Below, piece after piece: positions 1-13,200 of a DNA stretch of 64,000 nt. The stretch is from Eledone cirrhosa (taxonomy: Eukaryota > Mollusca > Cephalopoda > Octopoda > Eledonidae). How positions within the stretch are numbered: the first letter of the stretch is position 1; the number at the start of each line of letters is the position of its first letter. The notes below the pieces were generated by a model, which had not been told where the DNA came from, searched no databases, and saw only the letters and a list, made by a program, of their open reading frames with translations. The position numbers were made by a program, and so were the translations under genes. Location: contig OZ024743.1 of NCBI GenBank assembly GCA_964016885.1, positions 343,435,371 to 343,499,370 on the forward strand, given 5' to 3'.

Positions 1-1430
1 ATTCCTTGGAAGGAGGAAGAGAAGTGTGGAGAGTTTCCGCTGATGGCAGTGGTGCAGCCCACGAAGAACAAGGTTAGGCCGGTGCTGGACTTTCGTGAGC
101 TGAACGAACACATGTCATGCCACACAAGTGGTGAGGACAGTGGCCATGATGCAGGAAATCGTGGAGAAGGTAAAAGCGGATAACCCAGCTGGTACGTCCC
201 CAAATCGGAGAGCAGGACCGTATGGTGTGATGCCAGCAGCATAGCACTAGGGGTCACTCTGGAGATAGGGGGTGTCGAGGTTGAGGACGCAGTTTGGCTC
301 TGGAAGGAGGACTACAACCACATGGCCGAACTGAATGCTGTGCTGAGAGGGGTGAATCTCGCCCTGAGATGGGGGCTGCACACTATAGAAATTCGAACTG
401 ACTCGGCCACTGTACTTGGATGGGTGAGATCAGTGCTTACCAGTGAGAGGAGGGTGCGAACGAGAGGGGCAGCAGAAATGTTGATAAAGCACCGCCTGGG
501 AACTCTGGAAGAGCTGTCTACTGAGTTTGGCCTGGAGTTGAGTGTAGCTTTTGTACCCTCAGAAAAACAGGGCAGACGTATTAACCAGGATGAAGAAAGT
601 CTGCCTGGAAATGCCAGGGGACGCAGAGGAGGGGATAGCGGCAGTGTGTCGGCTGAGTGATTTGGAGTTGAGGGGACTGCACACCATGCACCACATGGGA
701 GTAAATAGGACCCTGTTCCTAGCCAGAAGAATCGACTCTGACGTTAACAGACAGTGTCCAGAGAGTGGTCGGAGGTTGCGACAGATGCCAGTCTATTGAC
801 CCTGACCCGGGTGTGCACGAGACAGGAAGCATCCCGGTGGAGCACAACTGGAAGCGATTAATGGTGGACGTGACACACTACCGACAAGGAACGTATCTTT
901 TGATGGTCGATTGTGGGTCGGGACGGATGGCGATATGGAGGGAAATGAAAACAGGGACTGCGGAGGAAATCGTGTGAACGCTGAGAGAGATGTTTCGCTT
1001 GGAGGCACTGAGGGAAATGCCTAACAAGTGGAAGGTGAACCGCTTCTTCAGAGCGGCATACAGGCCGAGCAGAAATGGGATTGTGGAGAAACACCATCGC
1101 ATGATCAAGGCTATGGCGGAAAGGGGGCATATTTCGCCAATGGAGGCAGTGTTCTGGTACAACATGTCTCCTCGGGTGGGACAGGGCAATATATAGATAT
1201 GAATGGCGACACCCATGCACAGTACCACAGCAGCCAGTGGAGAGAGAGAGCCCATCCGTACGAGTGGGTGAAGAGGTATGGGTCAGGCCCCCGAATGCGC
1301 ATTGCACATCTCAATGGGGAAAGTACCCCAAACAGTGCAGAGATCGCAACGGAGTCGCTGCCAATCTAGGTAGATGGCGCAGTGTGATGGGGGGATTGAT
1401 CCTTGAGATCGGGTGCCGTGTGGGGCTGCG
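1..1430 (+). pseudogene. Decayed LTR-retrotransposon pol (RT start, RNase H, integrase)
   Basis: Pieces of a Ty3/gypsy- or BEL-like pol lie in order but in shifting frames. Around 40-110 there is an RT start with the motif VVQPTKNKVRPVLDFRELN. Around 215-600 an RNase H-like block holds WCDAS, MAELNAVLRGVNLAL and IRTDSATVLGW, that is, the D, E and D positions of type I RNase H. Around 640-800 an HHCC-type integrase finger is split by a frameshift, with the histidines in one frame and the C-x2-C (GGCDRCQS) in another. At 860-1200 there is an integrase core with MVDVTHY and YRPSRNGIVEKHH. The RT palm between about 130 and 215 is missing. Stops and frameshifts make it non-functional. The left end is cut by the window and no LTR was recognised. 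The clade assignment is an inference. Confidence 0.8.
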
Positions 1431-2506
1431 GTGAGATAGAGGGGGGTGTAGAGCTGCTGTGGGAGGGGGATGCCTGACCGGAAGCAGGAGGATGGGGGCG
1501 ACTTGAGGGAGCAGGCCATGAACAGCCCTCTCTTAGCTACAGGCCCTGCAAGGTGACGGACATGTGAAGACAGCCACGAGTGAAAAGTTCTCCACATGGA
1601 CGGTGGTACCAGCGATAGAGAGACACAAGGTAAGTCCGAATGCCTCCGGCTACAATTCTATAACGTATGACTATTCTGAATTTGATAATTTTATCTTAAT
1701 TACCTTAACTCTACTTTTCAGCTGGTAAAATGTCCACTTCACGTAGCCCATCATCATTTCCTACTGAAAAGAGCTTTTAACTGTGTTCTTTGCCTGTAAG
1801 GAGTCTGGCTGATGCTATCCTCTTGTATGCAACACACAGCCACTAGTCTCTTCTAAACATCTACCTCATCTACCTTTCAGCAAGCCAATGTTAAGATTGT
1901 TAGCCCTGAAATGTGTTACATTACAGTAATGGGGTGTCCATTGGTTAATGGGTTGACTTTTGGTACCAGTTTCTTATATCCAAAAGTAAATGTGTGATTA
2001 CTTGATGACAGTCAGACTTTTGCACAAAGTTATGTTAGCCACCTCACTACCATGCACAACATTATCATGGTTAGTGTTAGACCTTTATACACAGTTAGCA
2101 TTTATATTATGAGTTGAGCTGGTCATATTGGCTTGGTTTTTATGGCTGGATGCCTTTCCAGTCACCAGTCACCTTACAATGTGGACTGGGTGTATTCTAT
2201 TGTGCCACCAACACTAGTGAGGTTGTCTACCAGGACCTAAGAGCCTCCTCTACCCAGAGTAGATTGTTCTCCTAGATAGGTTGCATTTGCTATAATTTAC
2301 AAAGTCCACATCTACCCTGTGCAGTTTTATTTATTCAGAATAACTATCCTCCAAGAGAGGCTTACAGCGTCAATGTTCTACATCAGGTTGCACATGCACA
2401 TTTATACACACTGGTTATAATTGTGGTACATACCCATATCTACATAGAAATACACTAATTGTACAATTATAATTAATCAATTAATTATCTATAATAAATC
2501 TATATG
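1431..2506. other. Intergenic, no gene seen; old repeat remnant at about 2120-2280
   Basis: To about 1620 the G-rich sequence probably still belongs to the flanking retroelement. From 1620 the base composition drops to the local AT-rich background. A remnant at about 2120-2280 contains 'ggctggatgcctttccagtcacc' type sequence and resembles the LINE 3'-UTR unit seen many times further right. No open frame with recognisable similarity. Confidence 0.5.
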
Positions 2507-2853
2507 GAGGCACATGGCTTAGTGGTTAGAGCATTGACCTTGCAATCAAAAGGTTGTGAATTCAATTCTCAGACAGGGTGATGTGTTGTTTCCTTGAGCA
2601 AGACACTTTATTTCACATTGCTCCAGTTTACTCAGCTGTAGAAATGAGATGATAGGGACTGGGGTCCATATCATTCCACTGTAAAGTAGTCGTGCAGGTG
2701 CCATGGCAAAAAAGCACCCAGCACTCACTGTAAATGAGGTTGGTGTTAGGAAGGGCATCGAGCTGTAGAAATCAAGCCAGAATCAGTTCCCGTCCCACCC
2801 TTGCAAGCAGGGAAAAAGCGGACGTAAAATGAAATGATGATGATGAATTCTAT
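2507..2853 (+). repeat. tRNA-headed SINE, full-length copy (family A)
   Basis: The head GGCACATGGCTTAGTGGTTA is followed by a B-box-like GAATTCAATTCTC, as in a tRNA-derived pol III promoter. The body ends in a 3' tail with CCCACCCTTGCAAGCAGGG, then GCGGACGTAAAATG and a short (TGA)n run. A near-identical copy stands at 59338-59690 and a reverse copy at 29654-30021. The tail equals the 3' end of the LINE at 12372-13583. Confidence 0.85.
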
Positions 2854-2889
2854 AGACAAATTCAAGTCTATTTTCGATTGGGGATTGGA

Positions 2890-3258
2890 TAAATAATTGT
2901 TTCTACTTGGGCACAAGGCCAGACATTTGGTGGGAGAGGAAAGTCCATTAAATCAACCCCAGTGCATTACTGGTGTTTTATTTTATCAACCCCCGTAAGG
3001 ATGAAAAGCAAAGCTAACTTCAGTAGGATTTGAACTCAGAACATAAAGGGATTGGCTAAATAATTGTTTATATTTTTGGCACAAGGTCAGCAATTACCCC
3101 CATTGCATTACTGGTGTTTTATTTGATCAACCCCTGTAAGGATGAAAGGCAAAGTTAACTTCAGTGGAATTTGAACTCAGACCGTAAAGGGACGTAACTC
3201 TATGCTGCAAAGAATGGCGTCCGACCCTCTACCGATACTGCAAATCCACCGACTGGCT
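2890..3258 (-). repeat. Two tandem octopus OR-type SINE pieces, reverse
   Basis: On the minus strand both pieces show the family-B body: TTTGCCTTTCATCCTTACGG, AATAAA-rich spacer, GGCCTTGTGCC, then AAACAATTATT. The break is near 3050, where a second 'taaataattgttt' restarts the element. The right piece runs on to the tRNA-like head near 3250 (CCGATACTG on the plus strand). Confidence 0.7.
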
Positions 3259-4084
3259 AAATAATAGAAAGCTATTGTAGATTCTTGTTTATACTTCAAA
3301 TAAATTTTTTCATGTTAATACAGCAGTGGCTAACTTTCAAAGTGTTCGTTTTACTTTTACATTCCTCCTTTCTAACACCATTCATAGCTAAGTGTAGTTC
3401 AAACAGATTTCATGGGAGATCCCTTATTTTCTTTTAACCAGAAAATGAACTTGTACACCTCTTAACTCTTTTATTTTTATTGAGGTTTATATTTTCATTT
3501 TACTTTCTTTGTACTCCTATTTATTCCTTTTCATTTGCTGACATGCAACCAGCTGGAATCTTTATCTGCTTTTATTCTTACTTCTAATAAACACTACCTT
3601 TTTCCATAAACATCTTCCTTATTCCTTTCTATCTGGATACATCACATAATAAATGCTTTCTCCATACTGATTATGTCTGTTTACATATAGTCAACCTTAA
3701 TCTTATTTGCTTTCACACTACCTTTCTCCATAAAGCTTATTGTATCCACTGACACAGCAACATATCTGCTTCTTTTATCACCTCTCTATATTTCTCTTTC
3801 TCCCTCTACTTGCTATTTTTATCTTTTCCATGTGCATCACCTTGCTTCTTACTCAATTTCTTTTACATTTTATTACCGTCTATTTTAATCCAAGCCTATT
3901 TTTTCTTATTTTAAATGTGAGAATCTCAGTATTTACAAGCCAAGTCTTGACCAAATATTAAATATGGAGTTCAATTGTGTCAAAAATCAGAAACATGACA
4001 GAGTAACAATTGTGAAAAATCTCCATCAACCCTGGAAAGATTGAAGACAAAGTTGACCTTGGTGGGTTTTAAACTCAGAATGTT
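3259..4084. other. AT- and pyrimidine-rich spacer, nothing coding
   Basis: The stretch 3420-3910 is strongly pyrimidine-biased on the plus strand (long runs of t and c). The short open frame there has only low-complexity hydrophobic residues and is read as a composition artefact. Confidence 0.5.
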
Positions 4085-4430
4085 CTAAGAGTTCATTCTG
4101 AGTTCAAATTCTGCCATGGTCAACTTTGCCTTTTATCCATCAGGGATCAATAAAATAAAGTACTAATCAAGTACTGGGGTCAATTTAACCAACTTATAAA
4201 TTGCTGGACTTGTGCTTAAATAAAAAATAAAAAAAACATTACTAAAGCACTGGATTGGCAGTCAAACAAAATACTGTATTGAATCATGACCCTTTTCACT
4301 CTGGGTTCAAATCCTGTTGTGGTCAACTTCCGGGGTCAATAAAATAAAGTGTCAGTCAAGTACTGATGTTGATTTAATCAACTTAGCTCCTCCCCCAAAT
4401 TTGTTGACCTTGTACCTAAATGAGAAACAA
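4085..4430 (+). repeat. Two degraded OR-type SINE tails
   Basis: Two successive pieces with TTTGCC..TCAGGG, 'aataaagtactaatcaagtactggggtcaattt' type spacer, and CTTGTGC. They carry the 3' half of family B only. Old by divergence. Confidence 0.6.
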
Positions 4431-5567
4431 CCTCCTCATCATCATGATCATTTTATGTCCGTTTTCCATGCTGGCATGGGTTGGACAAGTTAGGATGAAG
4501 TTTCTCAACAGTAAAACAAGGATACCCAATCATGACTAAAAATTACAAATAAATTATTTGTTGTTTATCCTGGTTTTTTGAATAGGTACATTGTATACGT
4601 GAGTGCCACAAGAGATGATTGAAAGGGTTGGTGTCAGGAAGGGTATCCAACTGTAAAACATTGCCTCAGAACATCCTGTCCAACCCATGTCAGCATGCAA
4701 AGTGGATGTTGATTTGTAGTTCAGAAGATTGAAAACAACTGCAGATTATTGCTCTCAGAAAACTAGTTTAACACAGTCAAGGTTCTTTTATTCTTATTCT
4801 TTTACTGGTTTTAATTATTGGACTGCAGGCATACTGAAGAATTTCAAGAATATTAGTGAATTATATCAACCTCATCATTTGTTTCAGTCTGTTTTTTTTT
4901 TTTTAATCTCCATTCATGGAACTGCTACAGTTATGAAATAAACATAACGTAAGCACAGTCACACACACACACATACTTCAGGCATCTGCAGACATTCTAC
5001 TTACCCAATTTCACTAATGAATTATTTGATAACCTGCTATAATAGATGCCACACAGTTAGTATCAAACACAGAACTTCTTCATTGCAAAGTGAACTTTTG
5101 AAGCCATATCTGTGCCTAGACAATCATAATTTTGAAAGGTAAACCAAATATAAAGCCTTACATCTTTAACAAGACCTCCATTAGCTATTTCTGTGTTTGC
5201 ATTCATTGAATCAGAGCTGACTAGATTATAATCATCAACATTTTTTCTATGCTTGCATTCATTATCAGCATGTGGCATTCTTTTCACCCAACAACCATTA
5301 TACATTTAATCTAATGGCCATCACTTGCAATCAAGTATGATTTGGTAGCATGTTCTCATTAATGGTTTTAGGTGCCCATAGAGTCATGAGCAGACTCTTC
5401 AACCCTCAATCCAGCAGAATATCCAGGATGTGGCAGCTGGAGAAAGAAAGGGTTGCACCTACACTGGGTGGGTACTTTTTTATTGGTCCTGAAAGGATGG
5501 AAGGCAAAGTAGATATTGGTGAGATTTGAATGCAGAGCACTAAAATAACATAACATCATGCATCCTT
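4431..5567. other. Intergenic with LINE-tail debris
   Basis: At 4436-4495 there is a reverse LINE/SINE tail (catcatcatgatcatttta, then CATGCTGGCATGGG). At 4610-4720 there is a forward partner piece (GGAAGGGTATCCAACTG). A (CA)n run occurs near 4960. The rest is AT-rich and shows no coding signal. Confidence 0.5.
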
Positions 5568-5796
5568 TTAACCCTTTAGCATTTGCATTACTCTATATAT
5601 ACTATTGTATTTTCATGGTAAAGGCTTTATCTTACATAATTCTCACATAAAATTGAATTTATGAGATTTCAATATTATTTATTTTAAGAACAATACTTTA
5701 ACATTAGTATGAGTAGCCAGTTGCGGCTGGTTTGAACAGAAAGAGATGAGAGAATTCTGGCCGGATATGACCGGTCTAAATGCTTAAACACTTTAA
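5568..5796 (+). mobile_element. TTAA-flanked MITE (family T1)
   Basis: It begins TTAACCCTTTAGCATT, contains ACTCTATATATACTATTGTA and AAAGGCTTTA, and ends near GAATTCTGGCCGGATATGAC then CTTTAA. The same sequence occurs at 16562-16777, 20873-21879 (interrupted), 24490-24685 and 53383-53598. The ends and the TTAA target suggest a piggyBac-type non-autonomous element (inference). Its final TTAA (5793-5796) is also the first TTAA of another MITE beginning TTAACCCTTTTGTTATC. Confidence 0.75.
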
Positions 5797-7063
5797 CCCT
5801 TTTGTTATCAAACTGTCCATAGTTCTAGGATACACAGCTGTTTATTTTAAAGTATTTTTATTTATGATCCTTTTGTGGGCCTTCAAGACTGGTAAAATGG
5901 CTGAAGGAAAGTAAACTCAAACCAGAACCCTGGCCCAAACACTTGCAACAGAGTAGACTCTGCTATATGTACAAATGGCCTAGTTGGTAGTGTTAAACCA
6001 GTTGGATTAAGCTTAAAATGCAATAAGGCCACAACAAGATATGACCTCAGTATGTAAACAGTTGGAACAAATACTGCAAACTATATATTACAACACTAAC
6101 AATTCCTTTAATCTCCTGTCTTGGATTTAAATTTTATGTTACTGACCTCAAAAGGATGAAGGGCAAAGCGACATCAGCAAGATTTGAACTTAGAGTGCAA
6201 ATAGCCAGAAGAAATACTTCAAAGCATTTTATCCTATGCCCTAATAACTGCCAATTCACTGCTGTTAAACATTGCTTTTGTAACAAAACAGCGACACTAT
6301 CAAAGCTAGAGAATTGTATTCATATACATCAAAGTCAACTATATCAATACTTTTAAAGGCATCCAGCTATAAAAAGCAAGCCAAAACAAAGTGTACGAGG
6401 AGGACCCAGTTATCTGACTGGTCTGGCTGCTACACATAACCGTCTAACTCACGCAAGCATGGAAAATAGATGTTAAATGGTAATGATGATGAAATATTCT
6501 AACTAAAAGAAAACAAATACAAATGTGAAAGAATCATTTTAGCCATTTAAAAACACACAAAAACTGTTAACTTTACTTTATATTCATCAGTAGAACTGTG
6601 TATGTGACCAGGTCGCAGACTGTGTGACCAAACGTTTGACACCAGAAAAGAAATGATAAATATAAAGTAAATATATTATGTATGTTTTTAAATGGCTAAA
6701 ATGACTCTTCCACACAATAATTGTTTTACTTTCAACACATAGCCTCAGATCAAGTCATTTACCAGAAAAGTACAACTCTGAAATACAGTTCAAATTATTT
6801 AAAAAAAAAAAACAATTTTAATTACTGTTTCATAAAACTTTAAATATTACAAAAGGTTTGCACAAATGAAAACATTTTGTAAAGAAAAATATATATTTAA
6901 TACATGGAAATTATCAATAACATACTGTACAGGCAGAAATAATAAAAGAATACAAATAATTTACATATATGTACATTGTTTTGATTTTGGTAAAGCAGTA
7001 GAAGAGCAAATTGCTCAGCTGAAAAAATATTTCACAAACTCAGTAATAAAGTGTCCAGGTATA
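5797..7063. other. NEMP 3' flank with repeat remnants
   Basis: A T2-type MITE start (from 5793) is followed by degraded OR-SINE (6120-6220) and LINE 3'-UTR debris (6360-6490). The part from about 6520 to 7063 is AT-rich and probably includes the NEMP 3' UTR. No clear AATAAA was seen on the minus strand close to the stop codon. Confidence 0.45.
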
Positions 7064-7214
7064 TTAAAAACTGTCTTCCCAATTAAGTTCAATATCTGAT
7101 CCTTGGCTCAATTGACTTTCCTCGGAGTTCCGTTCTATTTCTCCCATGTCTGTATTATAGAGTAACAGCTCGTCATCAGTGATATGGGAATTCCCTAAAA
7201 TGAAACTAGTAAAT
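7064..7214 (-). CDS. NEMP1: NEMP exon 8 (last coding exon)
   Basis: The acceptor is a pyrimidine tract ending ..TTATTCTAG. The exon completes the split arginine of SPKR and encodes FTSFILGNSHITDDE, then an acidic tail rich in E, S and N that ends WEDSF-stop. A second AG 20 nt downstream would put the frame into a stop, so the upstream acceptor is chosen. Confidence 0.88.
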
Positions 7215-10200
7215 CTAGAATAAGAAAAAAAAAATGTTTGTTATATATATTAATTTATATATATATATATATATATACACATACATATGGAAGAGGAAGA
7301 CCTAGAAAAACATGGGATGATGTAGTGAAGGCCAACCGCATTTAGCTGAACATCACAATAGAGATGACTCAGGAATGAGAAAACTGGTGATATTCCATAA
7401 TACAGGGAGCTCACCTTCCCATGTAAGTGGAATGAAACATCACAAGGAAGATGGCTAATCACCTATCTACCTCCCTCTATCCTAAACCTGAAGAAGCAGA
7501 GAAGTGGTACAACACTCAGGTTTCATCTCCCACATGCCAGCGGAACAACTCTTAGGTTCTCACCTGCTAGTATTCCTGACTTCTTCACTCAAACCATGAT
7601 ACCTTCTTTGTGTCTTCGTCATTTTCCCAACTAGGAAAGCCAGGCTCATTACAAAATGACAGAAAGCCCCCACCCACTTGATCCAATGCCACTCCTATGA
7701 TCCCTCCACTACCATCAGCATATATATTTGCTCGCTTTTTGGACCCACAATATGTTAGCCATCACCCACATGCATCAGACTGCCTCCATTACATGACTCC
7801 CACTGGCAGTGTGATGTCTGTACTCCAGCCTGAATCTCCACAAATGCCTCCCCAACAAGATCAAGGACACTTAGTACTGTAATGAAGTAGTGTTGGTTCC
7901 ACAACAAAAAGCACCCAGTCCACTCTGTAATGTGGTAGTGCTGGTGCCACAATGAAAAGCACCTAGTCCACCCTGTAAGGTGATAGATAGTGCTGGAGTC
8001 ACAATAAAATGCTCCCAGTAAACATTGTAAAGTAGATTGCATGAGGAAAGGCATCCAGCCATAGAAACCAAGTCAAAACAAAGCATACTAGCAGGATTTA
8101 ATCACCTGATTGCTCTGGCCTCAAAAGTTTATGTGTGATCCACATCAGTTTAGATGTGGATCACATGTAAACTCAAATATCTGAGGAGATGTTAAAGAAG
8201 AGTCAGGCTTCGGTCACCTTGATCACACACGAGCTGATTGATATTGTAACAATTGTAATATGCAAATAAAGTTTCTACACAAGCTGCAAATCTGACTTCA
8301 ATTAATTTCAGTATATCTACACTCTGAAACATACAGCCAAAAGAACAAAGGTCAAAATTGACCTCAGTGGGATTTGAATTTAGGGCACACAGAGCCAGAA
8401 CAAATACCACCAAGCATTCTATCTGACATTCTAACAACTATACCAGTCTACCACTTGAAAATTCAAATACAGTGATACCTCACAGTATGAGTTTAATTCG
8501 AGTAAATCATTATAGGATTTACTCGTTTTACAAATCAATTTTCCCCATTGAAATTAATATAAATAGTCCGTTCCAGCCCCACATACCCACCAAAAAATAA
8601 TTTTTTACAGGTTTTAAAACAGAAAAGGTGAAGTTACAATGACAATTATAAAAACATAATAAAAGAAAATGCAAAAAAAAAAAGGCATGGGTCAAACCAA
8701 GGTAAATGACACTTATGCAAGATGCCACACAGTAGGATTGAACCTAGAACCTAATGATTGTGAAGCAAACTTCGTAACCATTCAGCTATGCTGCATCCAC
8801 AGCATAATATCAGAGCTGTGATCTCTATTTGGAGAAGTAGTGGCTCTACCTGAAGCATGGGTTAACAAAGGATGCGTTCAGGCCTTAGGTAGAGGGGTCT
8901 GTTCAAAAAATATATTGGTCTTCATTTCATGCTGCAAAAAACTGGCGATGGGCCTGCGACCAATCTTGGAAGGCATGGGATGAACGCACAAAGTTTGTGT
9001 ATCCCGAGACCCCAAAAAGGGTTCTGAAGGGAGAAAACCTTCATAATTGGAATCTGGAACATCACAACCCTTACAGGTAAGGAGCAGGAACTAGTGGAGA
9101 AGGCTAGATGCTACTGGCTAGATATGGTCAGAGTTTCCTCAACAAAGTTCTGTGGCTCTGGTACTATAGATTTGGATGGAGGATGGAAACTTCACTATTC
9201 AGGTGTGGCACCAGAAATGACTGCACAGAGAGGAGAGGGGATACTCACAAGCCCTAGCTGAGACATCCATAAATATACAGAGTATAAGGGGACATAGATC
9301 AATAATTGATTTTGTTATTGTCTCTGATCTCTTCGATTCTGTGCTGGATGTTCATGTTATGAGAGGGACTGAGCTGCCAACTGATCACCATCTAGTTATC
9401 TGCAACTTGAGACTACCTAAAGCCAAAGAAGCCCACATGACTGGCAGGTCCAGATCGACCTACAGGATAAAGTGGGATGCATTGGTGAATAAGGAAGTCA
9501 GGATCAGGTATGCAGCAGATACTATTACATCCAAATTGAAAGAACACCCTGAGCAAACTGAGGATATTGAAACTGAGTGGAGATTGTTCAGATCAGTAAT
9601 TTCTGCTTCAGCTGTTAAATGCTGTAAACAAATGAGGCTTGGTGTGGTGTCAGATGGCAGGAGGACCCCTGGATTCAATCAAAAGGTCAAAGATGCCATT
9701 CGAACAGAGAAGGAGGTCTGGCTTGGAAATAAGTCGTCCTTCTTGCACTTGCCATACATGCAGAATCACAGCAGAGAAGGCATCCAAAGTTAAGACATAG
9801 GAAGACTGTAGGGTTAAGCTGGAATCCAACTTAAGATCAGCAAATAAAGTGTTCTGGCAGAACATCTACAGAATTTATAAAGAAAAATTCAATTATTAAA
9901 TTATTTTATCTAGCATATTATTTGGTGTTGAATAAAGGAAAGGAGCTGATCCATTGCTGATACCATCTACCACTTACAACTCTTGACAGAAGCACCACTG
10001 CAAGATTTGGACTGGGAGTGTATAGAGCCTGAATAGATACTGTAATGCATCCTATCCAGCTCTTAACAATTCCACAAATCCACCATCCCTATTTATTTAT
10101 TGGCTTTAAAAGGATGAAAGGCAAAGTTGACCTTTGTAGGATTTAAACTCTGAGTATAGAGAGCTGGAACTAATATAAAGGCATTTAATCTAACCCTCTA

Positions 10201-13200
10201 AGAACTCTGCCAGTTCATCATATAAATAAAATTCCAGATAAAATAGATATTGACTCTTTTGTTACCATATTTCTAATGAAAGACACTGCATATAACTTGC
10301 AAATAATTTTGAAAATATCAAGAATTTGCAAAGATTTAGTAATACAACTTACTTCCTAATTATTAAGATGTTTGCTACATAAATGTTCTTAATTTTTTAG
10401 ATAAGTACACATACTTTAAAACAAGCAGTTTTGTATTGTAATACCAGGAAAAGCTTGAGCTAGTTTGGTATCTAAAAGGTTAAATATGTACCAGACCACT
10501 AACATATTTGTGGCCTGGTACCAATAACGTGGGATATTAATGTAATTGAACCTTTTGATACCAAACTGCTAGAATCCACTCCTGGTTCTATGACGAAAAA
10601 CAAGTTTTAAAGGGTTCATATTCAAATATAAGTCTTCATCATTTTTTTGTAAAAACATTTAGTTATGTTCTAAACACCAACATAATAACAATAAAGTTAG
10701 TTGTATTACCAAATCCCTCCAATTTTTTTATTTATTATTCTTAAAATTAATTGAAAATCATAGACAATATATCTCATTAGAAATGTGTTAATGAAAGGGT
10801 TAAATGCTTCATGCAAAATTAACCCTTTAGCATTCACATTAATTTGTCAAATATCATGTTTATCTATTCACATTATTTTCAGTTAATCATACTCAAGAGG
10901 GTTATCAATCATATTTGATTGTAATTTTCTTAATTTTCTATGTGCAGACTTGAAATTTTGTCAATAGATGTTTAAATATCAATAATTTACAATTATATAT
11001 TTTTACCTGAATTTTTTTTTTGTTAAATTTGACTTTTATGGGCAGGTGAATTTAATTAACAGGTGTAAAAGTAATGACTTAATGGATAAACACAAAAAAT
11101 TAAACTTTATCTGCCTTACCTGTAAGATGTGTTACAAAAAATATCCAACACAGACCTAGATGTTGACTTCCAACAATTTTATCACTTTTCCGAACAGGTG
11201 AATTAATTTAAAATGCAGGTATAAGTACAAGGTTTTATTTAGTCTTTCTCTACATTCCATGCAAATATTTTCATTGAAAAAATGGATAATACCTTTCACC
11301 AGTCAAAATAATATTGGCAATGTACTGAGTAGATCTATATAACAGAATGTGCCCAATATATAAGTTCATTAACAGGTGTGACAGGTGAATGCAGGTGTTT
11401 TTGTATATAATGTGTTCCAATATATTTTTTTAAATATTTTTTTCAATATTGTCAGGCAATATTTCTATCGGGAAATTGGCCAAAACACCCTTTACACTTT
11501 GCAAAAAGAACACATAAATGAGGTTTCAATTTGATAACCTTTATCTGTATTTTAAATACTTTGTTTTTGGCATAATACTTGATATATAAGGGTCACTAAA
11601 CCATATAATCAGTGCTCCAGTCATTCCAACGTTAAAAAAACACGTGCTGTTACAAGCTGTTTCATTATATTAAGTGTTAATTTTCACTGTAAAGGCCTAT
11701 CTCGCAGTAACTTCGAATTGATGAGATTTTGATGACGGTATTGTTTATTTTTAGAACGATATTTTAGTGTTGGTGTTGTTGGCCAGATTGGGCTTATATT
11801 AAGTGTTAATTTTCACTGTAAAGGCCTATCTCGCAGTAACTTCGAATTGATGAGATTTTGATGACGGTATTGTTTATTTTTAGAACGATATTTTAGTGTT
11901 GGTGTTGTTGGCCAGATTGGGCTGGTTTGAACAAATAAAGGGGAAATAATTTCGACCGGTTTGGGCCATATTGAAAGCTAAAGGGTAGCACAGACCTTTT
12001 AGGTGAACTGACTTTATTCAGTACTTCCCAAGGAACACAATCAGGACTGTGGCAATACTCTCTAAGATGTTCCAAAGCAATTTTTGTTTCCACTGCCCCT
12101 TGAGTAATATATTCTTCCTCTGTTAAAAACCTGTGTTGTGGTGGGAAAAATTTATACCTAAAAAAAGAAAATAATCAAAAGACAAGATTAAACACATAAT
12201 CACAATCGTTTTTTTGCTTTCTGTTCCTTGCTAGCATTGGTTGGAGACTTCTTGAGGCATTTTTTCTACAACTGGTTGCTTTTCCTAATGCCAACCCATA
12301 CTTTATCATTTTTAAGTATGGTATATATTGCTGATGTTAGTTAAGGTGCTAAACTATGGGACATAGTAATTATGAAGGCCTTTGATAGGGTACCCCGATC
12401 TGTCATCTGGTGGTCCCTAAGGAAGCTAGGTGTTGAGGAATGGCTTGTGAGGACAGTGCAAACTTTGTACAGAGGTACTCTCAGTAAAGTCAGGGTAGGA
12501 ATGGAGTTTAGTGAGGAATTCCAGATACAAGTAGGAGTACATCAGGGCTCGGTCCTCAGCCCGCTCTTGTTCATTATAGTCCTCCAAGCCATAACAGAGG
12601 AGTTTAAGACTGGCTGTCCATGGGAACTTCTCTATGCTGACGATCTGGTTCTTATAGCAGAATCAGTAGAGGAGCTAGAGAAGAAATTCTGGCTATGGAA
12701 ACAGCAGTTGGAAGCAAGAGAACTGAGAGTGAACCTAGCTAAGACAAAAGTGTTGATGAGTAGAAAAGAGGACAAAACCCTGATTCCGTCAGGGAAATGG
12801 CCATGTTCGATATGCAGAAAAGGAACTGGCATAAATTCTATAAAATGCACACAATGCAGATCCTGGGTACACAAGAGATGTAGCGGGATAGCAGGCAAAC
12901 TAACAGGTAGGGAGAAATATGTATGCAGTAGATGTACAGGGAAATTAGACAGTAGAAGTCGCATTGATAGACACATTTTTCAAATGCAGGAGGGCGCTAT
13001 AGAAGTGGTGGATAGCTTCCGGTACCTAGGAGATCAGATTAGCATGGGAGGAGGGTGTTCCGAGGCCATAGTATCTAGAATAAGGACGGGTTGGAAGAAG
13101 TTTAGGGAGCTGCTTCCTCTGTTGACGAAGAAGGGTTTCTCCCTGCGTACGAAAGGCCGGTTGTATGATGCCTGTGTGAGGAGCGCGATGCTGCATGGTA

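Noticed and set aside
2507..2580. True tRNA genes at SINE heads (also 59338, 30018, 14834)
   Set aside because: A and B boxes are recognisable but no intact cloverleaf; bodies and tails mark them as SINEs.
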